DNA of 64,000 nt, taken from positions 186,001-250,000 of the forward strand of contig NZ_CP072115.1 in assembly GCF_017639855.1 (NCBI RefSeq), in the 5' to 3' direction. Position numbers and translations under genes: made by a program. Source of the DNA: Streptococcus sp. zg-86 (GTDB lineage: Bacteria > Bacillota > Bacilli > Lactobacillales > Streptococcaceae). Of this stretch, positions 1 to 8,914 are shown one piece after another (within the stretch, counting starts at the first letter, position 1; each line of letters opens with the position of its first letter). The notes below the pieces were generated by a model. It worked only from the letters and a program-made list of their open reading frames with translations. It searched no databases and had not been told where the DNA came from.

Positions 1-455
1 TGAATAATCCTGAAAAAACAGCAGAAGCCTTTTTTGAATTTGAAGGATTACCAGCCTATCATACAGGAGACGTCGGTTCGATGACAGCAGAAGGTCTTCT
101 GCTTTACGGTGGTCGAATGGATTTCCAAATCAAGTTTAATGGCTACCGGATTGAATTAGAAGATGTATCTCAAAATCTCAACAAATCCAAGTATATTAAG
201 TCAGCAGTAGCAGTGCCACGCTACAATAAGGACCACAAGGTACAGAATCTCTTGGCCTATGTGATTTTGAAAGAGGGTGTCCGTGAGCAATTTGAACGGG
301 ACATTGACATCACGAAGGCCATTAAGGAAGACTTGGAAGACATCATGATGTCGTATATGATGCCGTCGAAATTCCTCTATCGCGAGAGTTTGCCTTTGAC
401 CCCAAATGGCAAGATTGACATCAAGGGCTTAATCAGCGAGGTAAACAACCGATGA
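1..455 (+). CDS. dltA: D-alanine--D-alanyl carrier protein ligase DltA (3' part)
   Basis: C-terminal part (about 150 residues) of the adenylating enzyme that activates D-alanine with ATP and loads it onto the carrier DltC in the cytoplasm. The reading frame is open from the window edge. It shows the HTGD motif, whose Asp binds the ribose of AMP in this superfamily, then GRMDFQIKFNGYRIEL of the hinge and C-terminal subdomain, and near the end PNGKID, whose Lys is the usual catalytic lysine. The stop overlaps the start of dltB by 4 nt (ATGA), so the two are translationally coupled. The start lies outside the window. Confidence 0.95.
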   Translation, partial: NNPEKTAEAFFEFEGLPAYHTGDVGSMTAEGLLLYGGRMDFQIKFNGYRIELEDVSQNLNKSKYIKSAVAVPRYNKDHKVQNLLAYVILKEGVREQFERDIDITKAIKEDLEDIMMSYMMPSKFLYRESLPLTPNGKIDIKGLISEVNNR

Positions 456-1696
456 TGGACTTTGTCAACCAACTTCCGCATTTGGAACCTTACGGAGATC
501 CGCAGTATTTTGTCTATCTGATTGCTGCGGTCTTACCTGTTTTTATCGGTCTCTTTTTTAAGAAGCGTTTTGCTTGGTATGAAGGGGTGGTCGGTCTAGC
601 CTTTATTGTCTTGATGTTGACAGGAACGAGCAAGACTCAACTTGTTGCCCTCTTCTTTTATGTCATGTGGCAAACTAGCTGGGTTTTCAGTTACAAATGG
701 TACCGAGCGAAAAAAGATAACAAATGGGTCTTTTATCTCCATACAGCACTCGCTGTTTTTCCACTTTTTATGGTTAAGGTAACTCCAGCGATTTCAGGGC
801 ATCAATCGCTCTTTGGTTTCTTGGGAATTTCCTATCTGACCTTCCGATCAGTTGGAATGATGATTGAATTGCGAGATGGGGTATTGACAGAATTTACGCT
901 TTGGCAATTCTTACGCTTTTTGCTCTTTATGCCAACCTTCTCAAGTGGGCCGATTGACCGTTTCAAGCGTTTTGAAGCAGATTATACGACGATTCCAGAT
1001 AAAGATGAGCTACTGGACATGCTAGAAATTGCAGTGCGTTCTATCATGCTTGGCTTCCTATATAAATTCATTTTAGCTCATATTTTTGGTTCCATGATTT
1101 TGCCGCCACTCAAGCAGTATGCCCTATCCCAAGGTGGCTGGTTTAACCTACCGACCTTAGGTGTCATGTATGCCTTTGGCCTTGACTTATTCTTTGACTT
1201 TGCAGGTTACTCCATGTTTGCCATTGCGATTTCTCATCTCATGGGGATTAAAAGTCCAAGAAACTTTGACAAGCCATTTCTCTCTCGTGATCTCAAGGAA
1301 TTTTGGAATCGCTGGCATATGAGCTTATCATTTTGGTTCCGTGATTTTGTCTTTATGCGGTTGGTTATGGTTCTCATGCGCAATAAGGTTTTTAAAAATC
1401 GAAATACCACCTCAAGTGTCGCTTACCTACTCAATATGTTGATCATGGGCTTCTGGCATGGAGTGACCTGGTATTATATCGCTTATGGTCTTTTTCACGG
1501 TCTTGGTCTAGTGGTCAATGATGCTTGGCTTCGGAAGAAAAAAACGCTTAATAAAGAACGGAAAAAAGCAGGGCTTGCTCCTCTCCCAGAGAATCGCTTA
1601 CTTCAAGCGTTAGGGATTGTGGTCACCTTTCACGTTGTCATGTTGTCATTTTTAATCTTTTCTGGATTTTTAAATGACCTGTGGTTTAAGAAATAA
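452..1696 (+). CDS. dltB: MBOAT-family D-alanyl transfer protein DltB
   Basis: Polytopic membrane protein of 414 residues, normal length for DltB. In the family it passes D-alanine from DltC across the membrane for esterification of lipoteichoic acid. Many hydrophobic helices are visible. The MBOAT landmarks are FWNRWHMSLSFWFRDF in the middle and GFWHGVTWYY near residue 335, which contains the conserved active-site His. It is the second gene of dltABCD; dltC follows after 12 nt. Confidence 0.96.
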   Translation: MMDFVNQLPHLEPYGDPQYFVYLIAAVLPVFIGLFFKKRFAWYEGVVGLAFIVLMLTGTSKTQLVALFFYVMWQTSWVFSYKWYRAKKDNKWVFYLHTALAVFPLFMVKVTPAISGHQSLFGFLGISYLTFRSVGMMIELRDGVLTEFTLWQFLRFLLFMPTFSSGPIDRFKRFEADYTTIPDKDELLDMLEIAVRSIMLGFLYKFILAHIFGSMILPPLKQYALSQGGWFNLPTLGVMYAFGLDLFFDFAGYSMFAIAISHLMGIKSPRNFDKPFLSRDLKEFWNRWHMSLSFWFRDFVFMRLVMVLMRNKVFKNRNTTSSVAYLLNMLIMGFWHGVTWYYIAYGLFHGLGLVVNDAWLRKKKTLNKERKKAGLAPLPENRLLQALGIVVTFHVVMLSFLIFSGFLNDLWFKK

Positions 1697-1708
1697 AAGG
1701 AGTTTACA

Positions 1709-1948
1709 ATGGATATTAAAGCAGAAGTGATTGAAATTATCGATGAATTATTTATGGAAGATGTATCAGATATGATGGATGAGGACTTGTTTGATGCAGG
1801 TGTCTTGGATAGTATGGGAACAGTTGAATTGATTGTCGAGATTGAAGCTCGCTTTGATATTCGTGTTCCAGTATCTGAATTTGGTCGTGATGATTGGAAT
1901 ACGGCAAACAAAATTATCGAAGGCATTACGGAGTTACGAAATGCTTAA
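1709..1948 (+). CDS. dltC: D-alanyl carrier protein DltC
   Basis: Acidic acyl-carrier-like protein of 79 residues. The phosphopantetheine attachment site is Ser35 in GVLDSMGTVEL. It carries D-alanine as a thioester from DltA to DltB. A good ribosome site (AAGGAG) precedes the ATG. Its stop lies 8 nt inside dltD. Confidence 0.97.
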   Translation: MDIKAEVIEIIDELFMEDVSDMMDEDLFDAGVLDSMGTVELIVEIEARFDIRVPVSEFGRDDWNTANKIIEGITELRNA

Positions 1949-3215
1949 ACGCTTATGGCTCATTTTAGGTCCGGTCTTTTGCGCAGCCTTGCTGGTTGTC
2001 CTTTTATTGATTTTTTATCCGACTCATCTTGATCATAATTTTGAGGTTGAAAAACGCTCGGCGGTCACCCTAACTTCTCGTAGTTTCAAGGGACGGACAC
2101 AGAAAGTTCGTGCCTTGACGGATCCTGACCACCGCTTTGTTCCCTTCTTTGGATCGAGTGAATGGTTGCGCTTTGATAGCATGCATCCGTCTGTTTTAGC
2201 TGAAAAATATGACCGTCCTTATCGTCCTTATTTGTTGGGACAACGTGGCGCGGCCTCTTTGAACCAATACTTTGGGATGCAACAAATGTTGCCAGAATTG
2301 GAAGGTAAGACGGTTGTCTATGTTATATCTCCTCAGTGGTTCACCAAGAACGGTTATGAACCCAGTGCTTTTCAGCAATATTTTAATAGCGACCAGTTGA
2401 CGAGTTTTTTGAGTCAGCAAGTAGGAGATGAGGCAGCCCAGCATGCAGCTGAACGCATCTTGCAACTCTATCCCAATGTGACGATGGCAGATATTGTCAA
2501 AAAAGTAGCACAAAAAGAAACATTATCGTCTTCAGAAGAACAGTTTATTAGCTTGATGGCACGTTTTCATAAACGTCAAGATTATTTCTTTAGTAGTTTA
2601 ACTTCTGAAAATAGTGGAAATTTTGAGCAACGAGTGCTACCTGAGCTTAACCAACTACCAGATCAATTTTCCTATGAAGAGTTGGAAAAGGTTGCCATTA
2701 AAGAAGCAAAAGAACACACCAAGTCTAATGACTTAGGGATTGATGATCGTTTTTATAAACATCGATTAAGAAATAAAATCAAAAAATTAAAAGGATCGCA
2801 AAGGAATTTATCCTATATTCAATCTCCAGAATACAATGACTTGCAATTGGTCTTGCAACTCTTTGCTCAAGCAAAGATAAAGGTTCTCTTTGTTATTCCA
2901 CCGGTCAATGAAAAGTGGATGGCCTACACAGGTCTGCGTGAGGAGATGTACCAACAGACTGTTGCAAAAATCAAGTACCAATTGGAGAGTCAAGGCTTTA
3001 CGAATATTGCTGATTTTTCAACAGATGGCGGCAAACCCTATTTCATGGAAGACACCATTCACATAGGTTGGCTTGGTTGGCTAGAGTTTGACAAGGTAGT
3101 ATATCCCTTTGTTACAAATCCTGGACCTACCCCTAGCTACCAGCTCAATTCAGCCTTCTTCAGTAAAGAATGGGCAGATTATGACGGAGATGTAATGAAA
3201 TTTTCGACAAAATAA
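1941..3215 (+). CDS. dltD: D-alanyl-lipoteichoic acid biosynthesis protein DltD
   Basis: Membrane-anchored protein of 424 residues acting outside the membrane in the last steps of teichoic acid D-alanylation. The N-terminus MLKRLWLILGPVF begins a single transmembrane anchor. FFGSSEWLRFD holds the SGNH-like catalytic Ser, and HIGWLGW near the C-terminus the matching His. I chose ATG 1941 because upstream in-frame starts lie deep inside dltC, while this one gives the usual 8-nt overlap and a proper signal anchor. Last gene of the operon. Confidence 0.95.
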   Translation: MLKRLWLILGPVFCAALLVVLLLIFYPTHLDHNFEVEKRSAVTLTSRSFKGRTQKVRALTDPDHRFVPFFGSSEWLRFDSMHPSVLAEKYDRPYRPYLLGQRGAASLNQYFGMQQMLPELEGKTVVYVISPQWFTKNGYEPSAFQQYFNSDQLTSFLSQQVGDEAAQHAAERILQLYPNVTMADIVKKVAQKETLSSSEEQFISLMARFHKRQDYFFSSLTSENSGNFEQRVLPELNQLPDQFSYEELEKVAIKEAKEHTKSNDLGIDDRFYKHRLRNKIKKLKGSQRNLSYIQSPEYNDLQLVLQLFAQAKIKVLFVIPPVNEKWMAYTGLREEMYQQTVAKIKYQLESQGFTNIADFSTDGGKPYFMEDTIHIGWLGWLEFDKVVYPFVTNPGPTPSYQLNSAFFSKEWADYDGDVMKFSTK

Positions 3216-3240
3216 TCATTCGCAAGAATAAAAAAATCAG

Positions 3241-3273
3241 TCAAGGTTAGGCAATGCAGGACCTTGATTTTTG
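3241..3273 (+). terminator. Rho-independent terminator after dltD
   Basis: Stem TCAAGGT/ACCTTGA with a 13-nt loop, followed by TTTTT. It lies 25 nt after the dltD stop and ends the dlt operon. Confidence 0.75.
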
Positions 3274-3305
3274 GTAAGATGATAGGATGAAATTGGAGGA
3301 ATCAG

Positions 3306-3692
3306 ATGATTAAAGGCTCGTGTCTGTGTGGGAAAGTGACCTATGAGGTGACAGAATTGATCTCTCCCATTGTCTTTTGCCATTGTTCATTTTGCAGGAA
3401 GGCTTCTTCTACAGCCTTTTCGGCAAATGCCTTGGTAGATTTGGCTAGTTTTCAACTGCTATCTGGCCAAGAAGCATTGGTAATCTACGAATCCTCACCA
3501 AGGAAGATTCGCCATTATTGCAAACAGTGTCATAGCCAACTCTATCACACAAAGGCAGATATGCCAGGTCAGCTGACCTTGAAGTTGGGGACAATTGATA
3601 GGTGTGACCAAGATTTGGGTAAGTTGGAGCGCAAGCATATCCATGATGAACAAACGGTTCCTTGGTTATACTCGTCAAAAATCAACATCTGA
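3306..3692 (+). CDS. GFA/CENP-V domain protein
   Basis: Small zinc protein of 128 residues in the glutathione-dependent formaldehyde-activating (GFA) fold. The zinc ligands are visible as CLCGKV (about residue 6), CHCSFCRKAS (about 26) and CKQCHSQL (about 76). The substrate cannot be told; many members are not formaldehyde enzymes. GGAGG precedes the ATG. The last residues (YSSKINI) and the stop codon are encoded by the start of a BOX-like repeat that also occurs at 61065, so the native C-terminus may have been altered by repeat insertion. Confidence 0.8.
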   Translation: MIKGSCLCGKVTYEVTELISPIVFCHCSFCRKASSTAFSANALVDLASFQLLSGQEALVIYESSPRKIRHYCKQCHSQLYHTKADMPGQLTLKLGTIDRCDQDLGKLERKHIHDEQTVPWLYSSKINI

Positions 3693-4330
3693 CGTCGTTA
3701 ACTCATCTTGCTTCAACAGTCCAGCGGACTGTTGAAGGTTGGAAATAGGGCTAGCGAAGAATTGTTCGCTAGCCTCTTCTACTAGAATGTTGATTTAGCA
3801 ACGCTTTACAAACCAGACAATATTTCCAAGCTCAGGTATCAATCGTCACTCCCCTGACTATTGATATGCGCTAAACTGTTACATACACAAAAATAATGAG
3901 GTCAGGGACTTTTTATACGTAATCTTCCAGAATACATTCGTTTGTGGGTGAGAACGACCGAGCTCATCCGTTATCCCAGTCTCTCAGCATAACCTCCGTT
4001 ACCCCCTGCGTTTTTTAGGACACAAGCTACGCTAGCTTTATCTATCACCTTCCACAATTCTCAGTTGCAAGGGGCGAGCTGCACTCTTTCTATTTCCAGC
4101 CTTCCACAATTCTCAATTGTGGAAGCTAGTCAGATGTTGATTTTTATAGAGTCTTAGTTGACGAATAGATGTTTGGCTAAATGATGAAAAATGGGAGTGG
4201 GACAAAAATCGTGATTTCGTAGAAATCGATTTTGTCGTCCCACCCCCGCAAGGTTGGCTAGGTTTGTAGAATGTTGATTTATCAGTGTTTTACAAACCAG
4301 ACAACTACTGCGTCAAATTGTTAAAGCTAT
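3668..4330. repeat. BOX-like (M family) repeat mosaic
   Basis: About 660 bp without a credible gene. It starts with TACTCGTCAAAAATCAACAT and CTGACGTCGTTAACTCA, shared with 61065. Then come hairpin modules: AACAGTCC/GGACTGTT, then TTGGAAATAGG followed by GGCTAGCGAA/TTCGCTAGCC (also found, in mirror order, at 36181), and a TTCCACAATT/AATTGTGGAA hairpin (also at 36270 and 61590). The pieces TTTACAAACCAGACAA and AATGTTGATTTA occur twice inside. I read it as a mosaic of BOX-like modules. Confidence 0.75.
4193..4247. repeat. GGGAGT...ACTCCC-type hairpin element (G family)
   Basis: Begins GGGAGTGGGACAAAA and ends GTCCCACCCCC, with the internal arms AAATCGTGATTT and AAATCGATTTT. Relatives lie at 36308-36410, 54831-54882 and 61286-61384. 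Confidence 0.65.
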
Positions 4331-4364
4331 AAAAGAAGCAAAGCTGGACACTTTTGTCCCAGCC
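4330..4364 (-). terminator. Terminator of the formate/nitrite transporter gene
   Basis: Read on the minus strand: GCTGGGACA, short loop, TGTCCAGC, then a T-rich tract. It lies 9 nt beyond the stop of the gene at 4373. Confidence 0.7.
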
Positions 4365-4372
4365 TCATTAGT

Positions 4373-5179
4373 TTAGTCCACATAAGCGGTCGATTGGTTG
4401 TTAAGCCAGCTATAAAGCAGTCCAATGACTAGTCCACCACCGACATAGTTTCCAAGACCTGAGAAGAGAAAATTAGAAAGAACAGAGAGAAGATTCATAC
4501 CTTCCACCGTTCCACCTGTTGAGAAGAAGGCGAGAGAGAAGGTTGAGAAGTTGGCGATAACGTGCTCAAAGCCGAGGAAGGCAAAGATAAAGATAATGAA
4601 AATGACGGCAATCGCTTTTCCAGCATCATCCTTCATCTTTAGAAAGACAAAGACGGCGATATTGACCACCATATTGGCGAAAATTCCCTCGACAAATTGA
4701 GTGAGCGGTGTTTTGGCAAGCTTGGCAATGGTACCTTGCACTAGATAGCTATCCATAGCCACATGCCCAATGGAATATGGAGCAGTCTGCGCTAGTAAGA
4801 AGCAGACGATGACCGCACCAACAAAGTTAAAGAAGATACAGGTTGCTAGAATCTTTAGGGCTGTTTTGGTTGGAATAACCTTGCGATAAATAGCTACTGT
4901 CATATACATCATATTCGATGTGCCGAGCTCTGCATTCATATAAAGAATCATGAGGAGGCCCCAGCCAAACATGAGACCGTAGCTAAATTTCCCGATGCCT
5001 GCTGCCACATGTTCTAGCTTGTCAGCTGTGTAAAGCGCAATGGCAATCCCAAGTGCCAGATAGACACTCGCAAAAATAGAGCGAAGGGCATATGCCCAAT
5101 AGTTGCTTTCAATCAAGTCAGCTTTTTTCTTGATACTTTTATCAATTGTATACATCAATGCTTGATCTTGTCCTGCCAC
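4373..5179 (-). CDS. Formate/nitrite transporter family (FocA/NirC-like) channel
   Basis: Integral membrane protein of 268 residues with six hydrophobic segments and the FNT signatures (GWGLLMILYMNAELGTSNMM; FNFVGAVIVC; GFEHVIANFS). It probably exports formate, the product of pyruvate formate-lyase in a fermenting streptococcus, but nitrite or hydrosulfide is possible. The start is GTG 5179 with AGTAGG 9 nt upstream; the next Met (5155) would trim 8 residues and has no ribosome site. Monocistronic. Confidence 0.85.
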   Translation of the reverse strand: MAGQDQALMYTIDKSIKKKADLIESNYWAYALRSIFASVYLALGIAIALYTADKLEHVAAGIGKFSYGLMFGWGLLMILYMNAELGTSNMMYMTVAIYRKVIPTKTALKILATCIFFNFVGAVIVCFLLAQTAPYSIGHVAMDSYLVQGTIAKLAKTPLTQFVEGIFANMVVNIAVFVFLKMKDDAGKAIAVIFIIFIFAFLGFEHVIANFSTFSLAFFSTGGTVEGMNLLSVLSNFLFSGLGNYVGGGLVIGLLYSWLNNQSTAYVD

Positions 5180-5279
5180 AGTAAATACCTACTTCTTTTT
5201 TATTTGATATATTTATCACAATTTATACTATACCAAAAAATTGGGAAAAATGTAAGGGCTTTTATAAAGAAAATACAGC

Positions 5280-5307
5280 TTGCAAATCACTCTATTTTAG
5301 GTATAAT
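5280..5307 (+). promoter_or_regulatory. Promoter of the S41 peptidase gene
   Basis: TTGCAA (5280-5285), 16-bp spacer, TATAAT (5302-5307); AGGAGG follows at 5324 before the ATG at 5337. Confidence 0.65.
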
Positions 5308-5336
5308 AAAAAACAAGTAATAATAGGAGGGATGAT

Positions 5337-6590
5337 ATGAAAAAAAGAGAAATTTTTGACCAAGTGGTCGAGATGATGCGGACTGATTCAGCGACTAAAA
5401 AGGATATCATTGGGGCGGATCCAGACATATATCGTCAGAAGATATCAGACGACATATCAGAAGAGGAGTTTCTGTATCACATGCATTGTTACCTCGCTAG
5501 TTTTGGCATTCTTTCTCATGTGTCCTTCTTCAAGAAGAATCGCAAAGCGCTCGCAGTTCGTCTTAAGCGCCAAGGAGACATGCTCTATGTAGTGGAAGCA
5601 GATCCCGCGACCAATCTTCAAAAAGGAGATAAGATTATTGCACTTGACGGTTGCGATATTCCAACCCTGTACCAAGAACATCGATCCTATTTTACGAGTC
5701 CTACTGAGGAACGCCAAGCACAAGAATGGAAATATTTTATCCACAAGGCTGACAGACTCACAGTAATAAGGGCAAATCGGAAAGAGGAGATTCGACTTCA
5801 AAAAGTGGATCAGGCGACGGAAGACAGTTTTGAAGTGAAGCAGTTACAGCCTGATCTTGTCTACCTTAAAATGGAGAATTTTTGGAATGAGGAAAAAATA
5901 GGAGCCCTTTACCAAGAAGCAGCTCCCTTACTAGAACAAGCTACCTACCTCATCATTGATGTTCGTGTCAATCATGGAGGCTCAGATTCTCTCTACTTCC
6001 CCTTAATCAAATACGCTTTACCAGAAGGGACAAGTCTTGCAGAAATGGATTTGTCGGGATCAGGTATGGAAGTTCTCTACACAGAGAGAAATGTTGATTT
6101 GCGTTTAGCTCTATTTCAAGAAGATTTGAAAGATGAGCATTTATCGGAAGAAAGTCGCCAGTTCTTGCTGGAGTTTATTGACGAATTACAGACTAATCGT
6201 GGCAAGGGTTATGTTGTTCATAAGGAGGACGACTCCGATAGAGAGTATTTTGCTGGGATTGTAGGTACTGCTAAGCCAGAGAAAATTTTTGTATTATCAG
6301 ATGTAGAGTGTGGTTCCTCTGGAGATAATTTTGTTCAGATAATGAAAGACTTGCCTAAGGTGACGGTACTTGGCAGACCGACCATGGGTATTTTGGACTA
6401 CTCTAATTGCTGCTTCGTAGATTTTGATGACTACCAATTCATGTTTCCAACCTCACGTAATCTTGATCTTGATTTAGGAAAAGGCATGACAGATAAGGGG
6501 GTAGAACCAGATGTGTTCATTCCCTGGACTCCGGAACACTTAGAGCGTGATGTGGACTTGGAAGAATGTTTGAAATTGTGTATAAAATAA
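5337..6590 (+). CDS. S41-family peptidase-like protein
   Basis: Protein of 417 residues resembling C-terminal-processing/tricorn-type serine peptidases. A PDZ-like stretch (QKGDKIIALDG, about 95-105) precedes the S41 domain. The expected nucleophile lies in VECGSSGDNF (about 325-334), and the chain ends with KGVEPDVFIPW, typical of the family. There is no signal peptide, so it is probably cytoplasmic, unlike CtpA. The substrate is unknown. Monocistronic between its own promoter and a strong terminator. Confidence 0.75.
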   Translation: MKKREIFDQVVEMMRTDSATKKDIIGADPDIYRQKISDDISEEEFLYHMHCYLASFGILSHVSFFKKNRKALAVRLKRQGDMLYVVEADPATNLQKGDKIIALDGCDIPTLYQEHRSYFTSPTEERQAQEWKYFIHKADRLTVIRANRKEEIRLQKVDQATEDSFEVKQLQPDLVYLKMENFWNEEKIGALYQEAAPLLEQATYLIIDVRVNHGGSDSLYFPLIKYALPEGTSLAEMDLSGSGMEVLYTERNVDLRLALFQEDLKDEHLSEESRQFLLEFIDELQTNRGKGYVVHKEDDSDREYFAGIVGTAKPEKIFVLSDVECGSSGDNFVQIMKDLPKVTVLGRPTMGILDYSNCCFVDFDDYQFMFPTSRNLDLDLGKGMTDKGVEPDVFIPWTPEHLERDVDLEECLKLCIK

Positions 6591-6591
6591 T

Positions 6592-6642
6592 AAAAAGAGT
6601 AAGAGTCTTGGTACCTTCAAGGTACTAATGATTCTTGCTCTT
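6592..6642. terminator. Strong, probably two-way terminator
   Basis: Nested complementary halves (AAGAGTAAGA...TCTTGCTCTT around GGTACCTT/AAGGTACC) with A and T tracts on both sides, after the S41 gene. The rest of 6643-6745 shows nothing. Confidence 0.8.
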
Positions 6643-6745
6643 TTATCTAAGTCTTGTTAGATAGTCATATGCTGCGGATGTTCGATAAGTTGTGATTATC
6701 AAGGTCAAATTGTTATCAAGAGGTGATTAGGTTGAAATCGGAAAT

Positions 6746-7420
6746 CTATTCTCCAAATAATTGTTGAACTCTATTCTCCATATCAAAACGCTTCATTTCC
6801 TTTGGTTCAAATGGGTACTTGCTGTTTTTATTAGGAAGTACTTTGTAAGTCATCCAATTTAGGAGAATGAGAAATGCCCCAATCGTATAAATGAGACCGA
6901 ATAGCCAATCCCAACCAGATGCTAATTGATGGGAAGTAACGTAGTAAATATAGTAGATTCCAATTGGCAAATGGAGCAAGAGACACGCAGCTAGACCAGG
7001 ATTGTAGAGTGTTTTCAATAATTTATTAGCAACAATTCCGTGAAGAATGCATTGTCCTAGCCCAAGCATGATGGGCATCATCCCAAACCAGATAAGATTT
7101 GGCATAAAGGCTGGTAAAAGGTATAAAATGAAGGTATAAAGTGAATTTACCAGCATAGCTGAAAATTGATTGAGAGGATACCGGTCTTCCAAACCTTTTA
7201 TGGTATTTTGGTGCTGAAACACTCGATTAATGATGGCTGGTTCTCCTCCAGGGAAATGGTATTCTTCAAATTGATGGAAACACAGGGCCATAAAACTCAA
7301 CAATTGGATACACACCATGATATCTAGAGTATTCCAACGGAAAAATAAAAACAAAATAGTCACGATTCCAGCCATAAAGGCTACATCGTACCATCTACGA
7401 ATAAAATAGTTTATCATCAT
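6746..7420 (-). CDS. HXXEE domain membrane protein
   Basis: Membrane protein of 224 residues (or 223) with about six hydrophobic segments. The naming motif appears as HQFEEYHFPGG (about residues 49-59). Function unknown. Two ATGs are in tandem (7420 and 7417); the second has better spacing from GGAGG. It is divergent from the TetR gene at 7567, so it is probably that regulator's target. Its codon use does not stand out from its neighbours. Confidence 0.75.
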   Translation of the reverse strand: MMINYFIRRWYDVAFMAGIVTILFLFFRWNTLDIMVCIQLLSFMALCFHQFEEYHFPGGEPAIINRVFQHQNTIKGLEDRYPLNQFSAMLVNSLYTFILYLLPAFMPNLIWFGMMPIMLGLGQCILHGIVANKLLKTLYNPGLAACLLLHLPIGIYYIYYVTSHQLASGWDWLFGLIYTIGAFLILLNWMTYKVLPNKNSKYPFEPKEMKRFDMENRVQQLFGE

Positions 7421-7566
7421 GTCCTCCTTTTTAAGACTTTGTTAGTATAAACGAGACTGGCTCGCGAAACAACCATCAAATAGCGTCATTTCATTGCTTA
7501 AGCGATAAATAATCCAATTTTGTTGCATATTTGATTAACGGTGCTCTTTTTGAGATAATAAAATGT

Positions 7567-8112
7567 ATGAAGCAACAAGATTTACGCGTGCTGAAAACAG
7601 AGAAGAATATCAAAGACAGTTTTATAGCTCTTCTACAAGAAAAAACATTTTCAGCCATTACTATTCAGAATATTTTAGACACAGCAGTCATCAATCGAAG
7701 CACCTTCTACCGTCACTATGCGGATAAATTTGATTTGGCAAACCATATTAACCAAGAATTGGTCGTACAAATTAAGAGACTATTAGAGATTCGGTATCGT
7801 CCAACAGGGTCGGTTGCTCTGACGATTCAAGAGATGAATCAAGAATTTCAGTCTTTTTTTGAACAAAAAGAGCTCTTTCTGGCCATGCTTACTATTTCTC
7901 ATGAGGAAGTTCATCTGAGGGAAGATTTACTAAATGTGATGATAAGCCACTACCAAGAAAATTTTAATCAAGAAGACTTAGAAGCACAGCTGTTTGCTAG
8001 TATTGTTTTTACGACCTTGTTCTATAGCCTGACCCATAATCAAGTGCTGGAGTTAGAAATGGTCAAGAAGAGCATGGTGCAGTTGATGGAGAATTTTAAA
8101 AAAATAAATTAA
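7567..8112 (+). CDS. TetR/AcrR family transcriptional regulator
   Basis: Regulator of 181 residues. The N-terminal helix-turn-helix is FSAITIQNILDTAVINRSTFYRHYADK, the usual TetR pattern ending in FYRHY. The C-terminal half is a helical ligand domain. I place the start at ATG 7567 (MKQQDLRV); an earlier TTG at 7531 has no support. No strong ribosome site is seen. The 146-bp gap to the divergent HXXEE gene should hold the operator, but I saw no clean palindrome. Confidence 0.85.
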   Translation: MKQQDLRVLKTEKNIKDSFIALLQEKTFSAITIQNILDTAVINRSTFYRHYADKFDLANHINQELVVQIKRLLEIRYRPTGSVALTIQEMNQEFQSFFEQKELFLAMLTISHEEVHLREDLLNVMISHYQENFNQEDLEAQLFASIVFTTLFYSLTHNQVLELEMVKKSMVQLMENFKKIN

Positions 8113-8195
8113 TGGATGAGCAGTCTAGACGATGGATTATATCAATAGAGTATAAATTGAAAATAAACAGGTATTTTTGTTTACAGTCCGACATG

Positions 8196-8232
8196 ATAAA
8201 AGCCACAGATTCACATGAGCCTGTGGCTTTTA
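8196..8232. terminator. Two-way terminator between convergent genes
   Basis: AAAAGCCACAG, 12-nt loop, CTGTGGCTTTT: serves the TetR gene on the plus strand and the LOG-family gene on the minus strand. Confidence 0.85.
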
Positions 8233-8317
8233 CGGCGGTGTTCATTTGGCGTATGAACGTGGAAAGATGACATGAGGAATGGGAGAAATTTCGTTTTACA
8301 ACAGTAAAGTGGCCTTC

Positions 8318-8914
8318 TTATTTTGCTATACTTTCTTTTTTAGATACCTTTCTCCGATACTCACGCGCTGCAGGTGGTTGATAGCTTGCAATAAAGTGTT
8401 CGATTTGTTCTAAATCATCTGAGAAGAGTGTTTTTTCTCGATCTTCTAATGTCAAAAATCCTGTGCTAACCATGGTATCAAAGAATTGTTCCAAGGCCTG
8501 ATAGTAGCCTGCAATAGTAAAGAGGATGCAGGGTTTGTCGTTTTTTCCGATTCTTGCCCATGAGATGACTTCGCTGATTTCTTCTAAAGTACCAGGACCA
8601 CCAGGCAGTGCGATAAAAGCATCTGCCTCTTGTATCAAGGCCAATTTACGTTCAGACATGGTTTCAACTGTACGTAGTTCTGAGAGATGAGGATGGGCGA
8701 GTTCACGATCTTTAAGAAATTCTGGAATGATACCAATGACTTGCCCACCATGTGCGAGGACCGTATCTGCAATCAAACCCATGAGTCCAGTATTGCCACC
8801 GCCGTAGACCAATGTATGGCCATTTTCTGCAATCCATTTGCCAAGGGCAATTGTTCCTTCTTGATAGCTTGGATTTTCTCCTAAACTTGCTCCGCAGTAA
8901 ACAGTTATATTCAT
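8318..8914 (-). CDS. LOG-family (TIGR00730) nucleotide phosphoribohydrolase-like protein
   Basis: Rossmann-fold protein of 198 residues with GGGNTGLMG (about residues 39-47) and PGGPGTLEE (about 105-113). These are the signatures of LOG/'lysine decarboxylase-like' enzymes, which remove ribose 5'-phosphate from nucleoside monophosphates. The true substrate in streptococci is not established. Its ATG overlaps the stop of the MazG-like gene by 4 nt (ATGA), so the two form an operon. Confidence 0.85.
   Translation of the reverse strand: MNITVYCGASLGENPSYQEGTIALGKWIAENGHTLVYGGGNTGLMGLIADTVLAHGGQVIGIIPEFLKDRELAHPHLSELRTVETMSERKLALIQEADAFIALPGGPGTLEEISEVISWARIGKNDKPCILFTIAGYYQALEQFFDTMVSTGFLTLEDREKTLFSDDLEQIEHFIASYQPPAAREYRRKVSKKESIAK

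Noticed and set aside
1833..1940. Longer N-terminus for DltD
   Set aside because: The extra 36 codons lie inside dltC; ATG 1941 gives the membrane anchor and standard overlap.
7421..7566. TetR operator between the divergent genes
   Set aside because: I looked for a palindrome of 15 bp or more and found only weak, short matches.
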